A stretch of DNA of 6,106 nt from an uncultured Lachnospiraceae bacterium (lineage in GTDB: Bacteria; Bacillota; Clostridia; Lachnospirales; Lachnospiraceae): contig CAMTBF010000244.1 of assembly GCA_947068385.1 (NCBI GenBank), positions 1-6,106 of the forward strand, in the 5' to 3' direction. Positions 1 to 6,106 of the stretch are shown one piece after another; the first letter of the stretch is position 1; each line of letters begins with the position of its first letter. Position numbers and translations under genes: made by a program. The notes under the pieces were generated by a model that saw nothing but the letters and a program-made list of their open reading frames with translations, was not told the origin of the DNA and searched no databases.

Positions 1-1266
1 CTCCCTGCCCCGCATGCTCATGTTGACCACCATGACGCCGTTTTCCGCCAGATGCTCCTTCACCAATGTGAAGAACTCCACCGAGGACATCTGGAAGGGG
101 ATGGTGATGTCCTGATAGGCGTCCACCATGATCACGTCATATTTCTCCTCCACCGCGTTCAGGAAGGCCCTGCCGTCATAGGTGGTCACGGGCACGTCCT
201 CCGGCAGGTGGAAATACTCCCGGGAAAGGGCCGTGATCTTCTCGTCGATCTCCACGCCCTCGATGTCCATGTCCCCATAATATTTCCTGCACTGTGTGGC
301 ATAGGTGCCGGTGCCCATGCCCAGGATCAATACCCTGCAGTCCTCCGGCGACTTCCCCTCCACCATCAGAGGCGCAGCCATGGCGTAATCATAGTACATG
401 CCCGTGAGCCCCTGCTCCTTCATATAGATGGACTGGACGCCGAAGAGCACATTGGTGGAAAGTATGACGCTCCTGTCATTTTCCTTCACCTGGAGATAAT
501 TGTAGACCGACTCCCCCTCGTAGGCCAGATTGGTCTCCCAGAAGGCGAAGCTGTCGGAATACCCCAAAGCGCAGCACAGCAGATAGCACAGAAGGGCAGC
601 AGCGGCCCTTCCCAGCTTAGAGACCCCCTTCTTTCCCGCCGCGCTGATAAAATATGCGATAGCCAGCGCCAGCAGAATCCCGGCGAAGATCAGGAAGGTG
701 ACAGAAGTCCCCACAGAGGGAATCGTCACAAAGGTGGGCACGAATGTGCCGATGATGCTGCCGATGGTGTTGAAGGCCCCCAGCGTCCCCACCACCTTGC
801 CGCTCTCCTCCAGGTTGCCCACGGAATATTTCGCCAGGGAGGGCGTCACCGTGCCCAGCAAAAACAGCGGGAACACGAATATCACCATACAGGCCGCAAA
901 GGCCGCCACGATCAGGAAATTCGAGCTCACAGAGAAGATCAGCAGTGCCGAGATCCCCAGGATGATATACTTCCCCACCACGGGAATGGCAGCGATCCAC
1001 ACCGCGGCGATCAGCATCCTGGTGTAGAGCTTCCCGGGATCCGGATTCCTGTCCGCGCTGCGCCCGCCATAGATGTTCCCCAGGGCCATGGCGATCATGA
1101 TGGTGCCGATGATGATCGTCCACACGATCTGGGAGGAGCTGAAATAGGGCGCAAGCAGCCTGCTGGCCCCCAGCTCCACAGCCATCACGGACATGCCCGC
1201 GAAGAATTCCGTCAGGTACAGAAACGTCTTGTTCTTCAGTATTTTAGGTGCATTGGTCATACCCAT
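1..1266 (-). CDS. Fused MFS-like / spermidine-synthase-like membrane protein (partial, C-terminus beyond window)
   Basis: An open frame of 422 codons starts at ATG 1266-1264 and reaches base 1 without a stop, so the C-terminal end is missing. Residues 1-235 are hydrophobic, with about seven likely membrane segments (near 14-34, 46-66, 84-112, 116-140, 160-185, 187-208 and 219-235). A GGRSADR loop at 67-73 resembles the MFS loop between helices 2 and 3. From about 240 it becomes soluble and carries spermidine-synthase fold motifs: VLILGMGTGTYA (312-323, nucleotide-binding glycine loop), VEIDEKI (338-344), DGRAFL (364-369) and YDVIMVDAY (376-384). This matches the family annotated as fused MFS/spermidine synthase, in which a truncated transporter-like half precedes an aminopropyltransferase-like domain. 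The glycine loop has Thr318 where classical SpeE has Asp, so polyamine synthesis is unproven; substrate and transport activity are unknown. It lies 159 bases after carB on the same strand and may be co-transcribed. Confidence 0.88.
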   Translation of the reverse strand, partial: MGMTNAPKILKNKTFLYLTEFFAGMSVMAVELGASRLLAPYFSSSQIVWTIIIGTIMIAMALGNIYGGRSADRNPDPGKLYTRMLIAAVWIAAIPVVGKYIILGISALLIFSVSSNFLIVAAFAACMVIFVFPLFLLGTVTPSLAKYSVGNLEESGKVVGTLGAFNTIGSIIGTFVPTFVTIPSVGTSVTFLIFAGILLALAIAYFISAAGKKGVSKLGRAAAALLCYLLCCALGYSDSFAFWETNLAYEGESVYNYLQVKENDRSVILSTNVLFGVQSIYMKEQGLTGMYYDYAMAAPLMVEGKSPEDCRVLILGMGTGTYATQCRKYYGDMDIEGVEIDEKITALSREYFHLPEDVPVTTYDGRAFLNAVEEKYDVIMVDAYQDITIPFQMSSVEFFTLVKEHLAENGVMVVNMSMRGRE

Positions 1267-1425
1267 AGTCTATTCTCCCTTGGAATGCTCAAAATCCTCA
1301 TTCTGTCCTATTTACTTCCTGCCCCTTCCATATTTCAGATCCGCCTCTGCGCATGCGCGTCCATCCCGGACAGCGTCCCCGCTCATCTGCGGGCTCAATG
1401 GACGGATCGTAAGTCCGCACGCCTC
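1267..1425. other. Spacer between carB and the membrane-protein gene, with small inverted repeats
   Basis: No gene is supported in these 159 bases. On the minus strand they contain a CCCGC/GCGGG hairpin (1378-1393, 6-base loop), a perfect palindrome GCGCATGCGC (1349-1358) and a distal inverted pair GATCCG/CGGATC (1403-1408 with 1338-1343) that encloses both. None is followed by a run of T on the minus strand, so an intrinsic terminator is not supported. No good -35/-10 pair was found before the downstream gene. The simplest reading is read-through from carB, with the structures perhaps affecting mRNA stability or partial termination. Confidence 0.5.
1274..1281 (-). promoter_or_regulatory. Ribosome binding site of the MFS/spermidine-synthase-like gene
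   Basis: The minus strand reads AAGGGAGA seven bases before ATG 1266-1264. A second in-frame ATG lies two codons later (1260-1258), but its spacing of 13 bases is too long, so the first ATG is preferred. Confidence 0.7.
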
Positions 1426-4400
1426 CTATAGCCGGGCCACGTCCACCAGCGTCAGCTCCCGGCCCGCGTTCTCCAGGCTGGTCACCAGGGCCCTGGCGGT
1501 GTCCAGGGAGGTCAGGCAGTTGACCCCTGTCTCTATGGCAGTGCGGCGGATCAGGAAGCCGTCCCGGGACTTGTCCCGCCCCTGGGTGGGGGTGTCGATC
1601 ACCAGGTCGATGCGGTGCCCCAGGATCAGATCCATGACGGTGGGCGATTCCTGGGAAATCTTGTTCACCTTCCTGGCCTTGACCCCCGCCTCGTTCAGCG
1701 CCGCGGCAGTGCTCCTGGTGGCGTAGATGGTATAGCCCAGCTTCGCGAAGCGCCGTCCGATTTCGATGGCCTCGCCCTTGTCCGCGTCCTTTACCGTGAT
1801 GATCATGTTCTTATGCCTGGGCAGGTTCACCCCTGCGCCTAAAAAGGCCTTGTAGAGGGCTTCGTGGAACTCCTTCGCTATCCCCAGGCACTCTCCCGTG
1901 GACTTCATCTCGGGCCCCAGGCTGATCTCCGCCCCGCGAATCTTCTCGAAGGAGAATACCGGCATCTTGATGGCATAATACTGGGCCTCCGGCTGCAGGC
2001 CCGGCTCGTAGCCAAGCTGCTTTATGGTCCTGCCCAGGATGACCTCCGTGGCCAGATCCACGATGGGGATGCCCGTCACCTTGCTGATATAGGGCACCGT
2101 CCGGGAGGAGCGGGGGTTCACCTCGATGACGTATACGTCTTCTCCGATGGCGATGAACTGGATATTGATAAGTCCCTTTACGTGCAGCGCCTTTGCCAGC
2201 CGCCTGGTGTACTCCGCAATCTTGTCCTTCACCAGCTTCCCGATGGTATGGGCGGGGTAGACGGAGATGCTGTCCCCGGAGTGCACGCCCGTGCGCTCGA
2301 TATGCTCCATGATGCCGGGAATCAGGATGTCCGTGCCATCGCAGACCGCGTCCACCTCGATTTCCTTGCCCTGGAGATATTTGTCCACCAAAATGGGGTG
2401 GTCCTGGGCGATGCGGTTGATGATGGCCATGAACTCCTCGATCTCCTGGTCGGAGATGGCGATCTGCATGCCCTGGCCGCCCAGCACATAGGAGGGCCGC
2501 ACCAGCACGGGATAGCCCAGGCGGTTGGCCACTTCTTTCGCCTCATCCGCAGTGTAGACCGTGCCTCCCGCCGCCCGGGGGATGCCTGTCTCCTCCAGGA
2601 TTTTGTCGAAAAGCTCCCTGTCCTCGGCAGCGTCCACGTCCTCGGCTTTGGTGCCCAAAATAGGCACGCCCATCTTCATCAGGCTCTCCGTGAGCTTGAT
2701 GGCTGTCTGGCCGCCGAACTGCACCACTGCCCCGTCCGGCTTCTCGATGTCCACGATGGCCCCCACGTCCTCCGGGGTCAGGGGCTCGAAATAGAGCTTG
2801 TCCGCGATATCGAAGTCCGTGCTCACGGTCTCCGGGTTGTTGTTGATGATGATGGTCTCGTACCCTGCCCTGGAGAAGGCCCAGGTGGCATGCACGGAGC
2901 AATAGTCGAACTCGATGCCCTGGCCTATGCGGATGGGACCGGAGCCCAGGACCAGGACTTTTTTGCGGCGGTTTTTCCCGGAATTCAAATCCTCCGCATC
3001 AGCCTCGCACTCCCCTCCGTACACGGAATAGTAGTAAGGAGTTGACGCAGCGAACTCCGCCGCGCAGGTGTCCACCATTTTGTAGACGGCACGGATGCCG
3101 TTCTCATGGCGCATGGCACGGATGTCCGCCTGGCTCTTTCCGGTGAGCCTTGCAATCACACTGTCCGGGAACTCTATCCGCTTGGCCTCCCGCAGCAGAT
3201 CCGGAGTCAGCTCCTGTGTCCTCAGGGCCTCCTCCATCTCCACCAGGATGGCGATTTTATCGATGAACCACACATCTATCATTGTGATGTCGTGAATCTC
3301 CTCATAGGGGATGCCCTTGCGGACAGCCTCGGCTATCATCCAGATTCTGCGGTCGTCCACCACCTTCAGCTTGCCCTTCAGCTCCTCAGCGGTCAAATCG
3401 CTGAAATCATAGCTGGACAGGCAGTCCACATGCTGCTCCAGGGAGCGGATGGCCTTCATCAACGCACCCTCGAAATTGTCGCAGATTGCCATGACCTCTC
3501 CCGTGGCCTTCATCTGGGTGGTCAGGGTGCGCTTAGCCGTGATGAATTTATCGAAAGGAAGCCTGGGTATCTTCACCACACAGTAGTCCAGCGTGGGTTC
3601 GAAGCTGGCGTAGGTCTTCTTCGTGATAGCGTTTTTGATTTCATCCAGGGTATAGCCCAGGGCAATCTTGGCCGCCACCTTGGCGATGGGGTAGCCCGTG
3701 GCCTTGGAGGCCAGGGCGGAGGAACGGCTCACCCTGGGGTTCACCTCGATGACGCAGTATTCAAAGCTGGTGGGATGCAGGGCGAACTGCACGTTGCAGC
3801 CCCCAGTGATCTCCAGCTCATTGATGATGTTCAGCGCGGAGGTGCGCAGCATCTGGTACTCCTTGTCGCTTAAGGTCTGAGAAGGGGCAACTACGATGCT
3901 GTCTCCTGTATGCACGCCCACAGGGTCGATGTTCTCCATATTGCAGACGGTGATACAGTTCCCTGCGCTGTCCCGCATGACCTCGTACTCGATTTCCTTC
4001 CAGCCCGCGATGCAGCGCTCCACCAGCACCTGGCCCACCCGGGACAGCCGCAGGCCATTCTCCAGGATCTCCTCCAGCTGCACCTGGTTGTAGGCGATGC
4101 CGCCGCCGGAACCTCCCAGGGTGTAGGCCGGGCGCAGCACCACGGGATAGCCGATGGAATTCGTGAACGCCACGCCCTCCTCCACGGTCTCCACCACCTT
4201 GGAGGCCGCGCAGGGCTCCCCGATGCGCTCCATCAGATCCTTGAACTCCTGCCGCCCCTCGGCGTTGCGGATGGTGGCCGCGGTAGTCCCCAGAAGGGTC
4301 ACGCCGTGGGATTTTAAGAACCCAGATTCCTCCAGCTCCATCCCCAGGTTCAGGCCCGCCTGGCCGCCTAAAGTGGGCAGGATGCTGTCCGGCTTCTCCT

Positions 4401-4638
4401 TCTCTATGATCTGCTCCAGCACCTGGACGGTGAGGGGCTCGATGTACACCTTGTCCGCGATGTCCCGATCCGTCATGATGGTGGCGGGGTTGGAGTTCAC
4501 CAAAATCACCTCCACGCCCTCCTCCTTCAGGGAGCGGCAGGCCTGGGTGCCCGCATAGTCGAACTCCGCCGCCTGGCCGATGACGATGGGGCCGGAGCCG
4601 ATGACCATGACTCGTTTTACGTTTGGATTCTTAGGCAT
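1426..4638 (-). CDS. carB: Carbamoyl phosphate synthase large (synthetase) subunit
   Basis: The 1070-residue product is full length for the family (E. coli CarB, as recalled, about 1073). It makes carbamoyl phosphate from bicarbonate, CarA-derived ammonia and two ATP in the cytoplasm. The two homologous ATP-grasp halves are plain: residues 1 to about 400 ([17 protein letters not shown] at 14-30, [13 protein letters not shown] at 168-180, EVNPRVSRS at 298-306) and about 556-935 ([15 protein letters not shown] at 565-579, [13 protein letters not shown] at 713-725, EVNPRSSRT at 839-847). An oligomerisation region lies between them. The last 135 residues form the MGS-like allosteric domain and keep Thr974, Thr977 and Lys993, which correspond to E. 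coli residues that hold the phosphate of UMP or IMP. No frameshift or missing catalytic motif is seen. The start overlaps the end of carA by 8 bases. B. subtilis calls this gene pyrAB or carB. Confidence 0.98.
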   Translation of the reverse strand: MPKNPNVKRVMVIGSGPIVIGQAAEFDYAGTQACRSLKEEGVEVILVNSNPATIMTDRDIADKVYIEPLTVQVLEQIIEKEKPDSILPTLGGQAGLNLGMELEESGFLKSHGVTLLGTTAATIRNAEGRQEFKDLMERIGEPCAASKVVETVEEGVAFTNSIGYPVVLRPAYTLGGSGGGIAYNQVQLEEILENGLRLSRVGQVLVERCIAGWKEIEYEVMRDSAGNCITVCNMENIDPVGVHTGDSIVVAPSQTLSDKEYQMLRTSALNIINELEITGGCNVQFALHPTSFEYCVIEVNPRVSRSSALASKATGYPIAKVAAKIALGYTLDEIKNAITKKTYASFEPTLDYCVVKIPRLPFDKFITAKRTLTTQMKATGEVMAICDNFEGALMKAIRSLEQHVDCLSSYDFSDLTAEELKGKLKVVDDRRIWMIAEAVRKGIPYEEIHDITMIDVWFIDKIAILVEMEEALRTQELTPDLLREAKRIEFPDSVIARLTGKSQADIRAMRHENGIRAVYKMVDTCAAEFAASTPYYYSVYGGECEADAEDLNSGKNRRKKVLVLGSGPIRIGQGIEFDYCSVHATWAFSRAGYETIIINNNPETVSTDFDIADKLYFEPLTPEDVGAIVDIEKPDGAVVQFGGQTAIKLTESLMKMGVPILGTKAEDVDAAEDRELFDKILEETGIPRAAGGTVYTADEAKEVANRLGYPVLVRPSYVLGGQGMQIAISDQEIEEFMAIINRIAQDHPILVDKYLQGKEIEVDAVCDGTDILIPGIMEHIERTGVHSGDSISVYPAHTIGKLVKDKIAEYTRRLAKALHVKGLINIQFIAIGEDVYVIEVNPRSSRTVPYISKVTGIPIVDLATEVILGRTIKQLGYEPGLQPEAQYYAIKMPVFSFEKIRGAEISLGPEMKSTGECLGIAKEFHEALYKAFLGAGVNLPRHKNMIITVKDADKGEAIEIGRRFAKLGYTIYATRSTAAALNEAGVKARKVNKISQESPTVMDLILGHRIDLVIDTPTQGRDKSRDGFLIRRTAIETGVNCLTSLDTARALVTSLENAGRELTLVDVARL

Positions 4639-5830
4639 TTTCGCTCCCTCCCTTTCTCATGCTTTTTATGAACCTGTCGAACAGATACCGGGAATCCTGT
4701 GGCCCGGGGCAGGCCTCCGGGTGGTACTGGACGGTGAAGATCCGCTTTCCGGTGTAGGAAAGGCCCTCGTTGGTGCCGTCGTTGACATTGATGAAGGCAG
4801 GCACCGCCACTTTGGGATCCAGCTTGTCCATGTCCACCACATAGCCGTGATTCTGGGAAGAAATGTACACCCTGCCGGTCGCCAAATCTTTTACGGGATG
4901 GTTCCCGCCCCGGTGGCCGTATTTCATTTTATAAGTATCCGCCCCGGTGGCCAGGGCCATGAGCTGATGGCCCAGGCAGATGGCGAAGATGGGGATGTCC
5001 GTGTCGTAGAGCTTTTTTACTTCCTTTATGATGGAAGTACATTCCTTAGGATCTCCGGGGCCGTTGCTGAGCATGATGCCGTCGGGCCCATCCGCGATGA
5101 TCTCCTCCGCCGTCGTCCATGCCGGATACACCGTCACTTCGCAGCCCCTCTCCGTCAGGCAGCGAATGATATTTGCCTTGGCCCCGAAATCCATAAGCGC
5201 CACCCGAAGCCCTGCGCCGTTCAGCTCCTTCACCAGCGTAGGCCGCGGCTCCCGGACGCCCCTTTCATAGGCTTCCCTGTCGAACCTGGCAGCGCCGGAT
5301 AAGGGACCGTTGTCCTCCAGCCGGAGGGTAGGCTTTACCACATATTTCTCCCTGCAGCTCACCTTCTCCACCACCTTACCCGTTGTGTAGGCCTTTAGGC
5401 TGGGCAGTACCTGCGCCACATCCGGATATTCTTTCGTGGTGATCATGCCGTTCATGGTGCCCTTCTCCCGAAGAAGCTTCGTCAGGGCCCTTGTATCGAT
5501 GCCGGAGATGCCCGGCACATTGTTTTCTTCCAGGAATTGTTGGATGCTCATATCGGAGCGGAAATTGCTGCAGACGCGGGAAAGCTCCCGCACGATGAAC
5601 CCGTCCGGCCAGGGTCTTAAGGATTCCATGTCATCCTTGCAGATGCCGTAATTGCCGATCAGAGGATAAGTCATGCATACCGCCTGCCCCGCATAGGAGG
5701 GGTCGGTCAATACTTCCAGATAGCCTGCCATGGACGTGTTGAACACGATTTCACTGACGACCTCCCTCTCGGCCCCGATATGGACCCCCTTGAATACAGT
5801 ACCGTCTTCCAAAATCAAAAAAGCCTTCAT
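4631..5830 (-). CDS. carA: Carbamoyl phosphate synthase small (glutamine amidotransferase) subunit
   Basis: The 399-residue product hydrolyses glutamine and passes ammonia to CarB. The N-terminal small-subunit domain (1 to about 155) shows [15 protein letters not shown] (35-49) and [12 protein letters not shown] (107-118). The class I glutamine amidotransferase domain (about 208-388) has LSNGPGDP (254-261), the nucleophile Cys285 in AICLGHQ (283-289), GGNHPV (308-313), SSQNHGY (324-330) and the His370/Glu372 pair in [10 protein letters not shown] (368-377). The triad is complete. The start at ATG 5830-5828 is chosen because [15 protein letters not shown] is the conserved family N-terminus and a purine-rich ribosome site precedes it; the in-frame ATG at 5914 would add 28 atypical residues. 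The linker between domains (about 163-207) is longer than in E. coli CarA, accounting for most of the extra length. First gene of the operon. Confidence 0.98.
   Translation of the reverse strand: MKAFLILEDGTVFKGVHIGAEREVVSEIVFNTSMAGYLEVLTDPSYAGQAVCMTYPLIGNYGICKDDMESLRPWPDGFIVRELSRVCSNFRSDMSIQQFLEENNVPGISGIDTRALTKLLREKGTMNGMITTKEYPDVAQVLPSLKAYTTGKVVEKVSCREKYVVKPTLRLEDNGPLSGAARFDREAYERGVREPRPTLVKELNGAGLRVALMDFGAKANIIRCLTERGCEVTVYPAWTTAEEIIADGPDGIMLSNGPGDPKECTSIIKEVKKLYDTDIPIFAICLGHQLMALATGADTYKMKYGHRGGNHPVKDLATGRVYISSQNHGYVVDMDKLDPKVAVPAFINVNDGTNEGLSYTGKRIFTVQYHPEACPGPQDSRYLFDRFIKSMRKGGSENA
4645..4652 (-). promoter_or_regulatory. Ribosome binding site of carB, inside the end of carA
   Basis: The minus strand reads GGGAGGGA followed by six bases and ATG 4638-4636. 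It lies within the last codons of carA, whose TAA (4633-4631) falls just after the carB start. This fixes the carB start and indicates translational coupling of the two subunits. Confidence 0.8.
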
Positions 5831-5944
5831 CGCCTTTTCCCTTCCCCCGCTCCTTCGCATCGGGAAGCCCGCGCCGGACCTCTCCGGCACAGGCCCGGTC
5901 TGCCGGGCGGGCATCCTGTCTCAGAACATTCGCTTCAAAACATT
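5831..5944 (-). promoter_or_regulatory. Structured 5' leader of the carAB mRNA
   Basis: From the predicted start near 5944 the leader is about 114 nucleotides. It can form an outer stem GCCCGC/GCGGGC (5912-5907 with 5872-5867) enclosing two hairpins: CCCGG/CCGGG with a CAGA loop (5907-5894, sharing one base with the outer stem) and GCCGG/CCGGC with an AGAGGU loop (5888-5873). Directly after the outer stem, CUUCCC (5867-5862) can pair with GGGAAG in the ribosome site. No T-run follows any hairpin, so classical terminator attenuation is not supported. No known riboswitch was recognised. A regulatory role is inference from folding by eye in GC-rich sequence. Confidence 0.4.
5838..5846 (-). promoter_or_regulatory. 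Ribosome binding site of carA
   Basis: The minus strand reads GGGAAGGGA ending seven bases before ATG 5830-5828. It supports the chosen start. Its GGGAAG part (5846-5841) can pair with CTTCCC at 5867-5862, so access may depend on leader folding. A better-looking AAGGAG (5855-5850) lies 19 bases from the start, too far to act normally. Confidence 0.65.
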
Positions 5945-5947
5945 CGC
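5921..5947 (-). repeat. Paired 13-base direct repeat at the predicted carAB transcription start
   Basis: On the minus strand GCGAATGTTTTGA (5947-5935) is followed after one base by GCGAATGTTCTGA (5933-5921); 12 of 13 positions match with a 14-base period. The first copy begins just after the -10 box and covers the expected start site. It could be a binding site for a regulator or a chance duplication. Confidence 0.6.
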
Positions 5948-5950
5948 ATT

Positions 5951-5979
5951 ATTATAGCACAGAAAACAGAATACGGCAA
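5951..5979 (-). promoter_or_regulatory. Vegetative sigma-A type promoter of carAB
   Basis: The minus strand has TTGCCG (5979-5974), a 17-base spacer and a perfect TATAAT (5956-5951) immediately preceded by TGC, giving an extended -10. An A-rich stretch lies just upstream of the -35. The start of transcription is expected near 5944. This is the best promoter seen in the window and is correctly oriented for carA. Confidence 0.85.
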
Positions 5980-5998
5980 TCATTTTTCGCGGGACACG

Positions 5999-6014
5999 AA
6001 TCCGCATCCGGATT
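5999..6014. repeat. Small inverted repeat upstream of the carAB -35 box
   Basis: AATCC and GGATT flank a six-base centre, and an 8-base palindrome ATCCGGAT (6006-6013) overlaps the right arm. It lies 20 bases upstream of the -35, where an activator or repressor could bind, but it is short and may be chance. Confidence 0.3.
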
Positions 6015-6061
6015 TCTGATTTGCATGCCGCCCCCACGCGCCTTCCGTTTCGGTTGAATGA

Positions 6062-6093
6062 AAAGTTAAATTCCACTTGTAAAGTTAAATTCC
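6062..6093. repeat. Two direct copies of AAAGTTAAATTCC with a 19-base period
   Basis: Identical 13-base copies lie at 6062-6074 and 6081-6093, separated by six bases. They are clearly richer in A and T than the rest of the window and sit at its right edge, so more copies could follow. Possible readings are repeated transposase sites at the end of an insertion sequence (IS21-family ends carry such internal repeats) or a regulator's binding sites for a gene beyond the window. No transposase is visible here. Confidence 0.65.
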
Positions 6094-6106
6094 GTACTGA
6101 AGACTA

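Noticed and set aside
617..1123. 168-codon minus-strand frame inside the membrane-protein gene
   Set aside because: It is out of frame with the gene that encodes the membrane segments, and its composition is that of a shifted frame.
1308..1331. Seven-codon mini-ORF (MEGAGSK) between carB and the membrane-protein gene
   Set aside because: It is too short to judge, has only a weak GAGGCGGA upstream, and shows no regulatory codon run.
1378..1393. Intrinsic terminator for carAB
   Set aside because: The hairpin has only five pairs and no T-run follows it on the minus strand.
52..1431. 459-codon plus-strand open frame
   Set aside because: It is antisense to the membrane-protein gene. Its translation is rich in His, Gln, Arg and Gly with no recognisable domain, while the minus-strand frame has clear membrane segments and spermidine-synthase motifs.
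1864..3045. 393-codon plus-strand open frame, and a 255-codon one at 3106-3873
   Set aside because: Both lie opposite carB. Long antisense frames are expected in GC-rich coding DNA, and the translations are low in recognisable motifs.
4580..5302. 240-codon plus-strand open frame opposite carA
   Set aside because: It is a shadow of the carA and carB reading frames, with no known domain and no supporting ribosome site or promoter.
5831..5914. 28-residue N-terminal extension of carA starting at ATG 5914
   Set aside because: The extension is not like CarA N-termini, the nearest AGG abuts the ATG with no spacing, and a proper start with ribosome site lies at 5830.
6054..6082. Plus-strand promoter (TTGAAT, 17 bases, TTGTAA) for a gene beyond the right edge
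   Set aside because: The -10 match is poor and the sequence is better described by the 13-base repeats.
6062..6093. CRISPR array
   Set aside because: A 13-base repeat with six-base spacing is far too short for CRISPR repeats and spacers, and no cas gene is present.

Overview
This window holds the end of an ordinary biosynthetic locus in which every supported gene is on the minus strand. It reads right to left as promoter and leader, carA, carB, then the first part of a membrane-embedded spermidine-synthase-like gene that runs off the left edge. The DNA looks GC-rich by eye, with strong purine-rich Shine-Dalgarno sites and a near-consensus vegetative promoter. The CarA and CarB proteins read like those of Clostridia, most like Lachnospiraceae. 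This placement comes from recognising the protein style, not from a database search.

Region by region: (1) 1-1266, a fused MFS-like/spermidine-synthase-like protein, first 422 residues, no stop in the window. (2) 1267-1425, a 159-base spacer with several small inverted repeats, no U-tract terminator and no convincing promoter. (3) 1426-4638, carB, complete, 1070 residues. (4) 4631-5830, carA, complete, 399 residues, overlapping carB by 8 bases. (5) 5831-about 5944, a GC-rich carA leader of about 114 nucleotides that can fold into a three-way junction and can also pair with the ribosome binding site. (6) 5951-5979, the carAB promoter (TTGCCG, 17-base spacer, TATAAT with a TG extension). (7) 5980-6106, non-coding sequence containing a small inverted repeat and, at the right edge, two copies of a 13-base AT-rich repeat with a 19-base period.

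CarA releases ammonia from glutamine and CarB uses it with bicarbonate and two ATP to make carbamoyl phosphate, the shared precursor of pyrimidines and arginine. The overlap implies one transcript and translationally coupled, roughly matched synthesis of the two subunits. The downstream membrane gene may be read from the same transcript, because no terminator or separate promoter is visible, but no pathway link to carbamoyl phosphate is shown.

I found no clearly new biological system. The points most worth a second look are the structured carA leader, the paired 13-base repeat at the predicted transcription start, the 19-base-period repeats at the right edge, and the carAB to MFS/spermidine-synthase arrangement.
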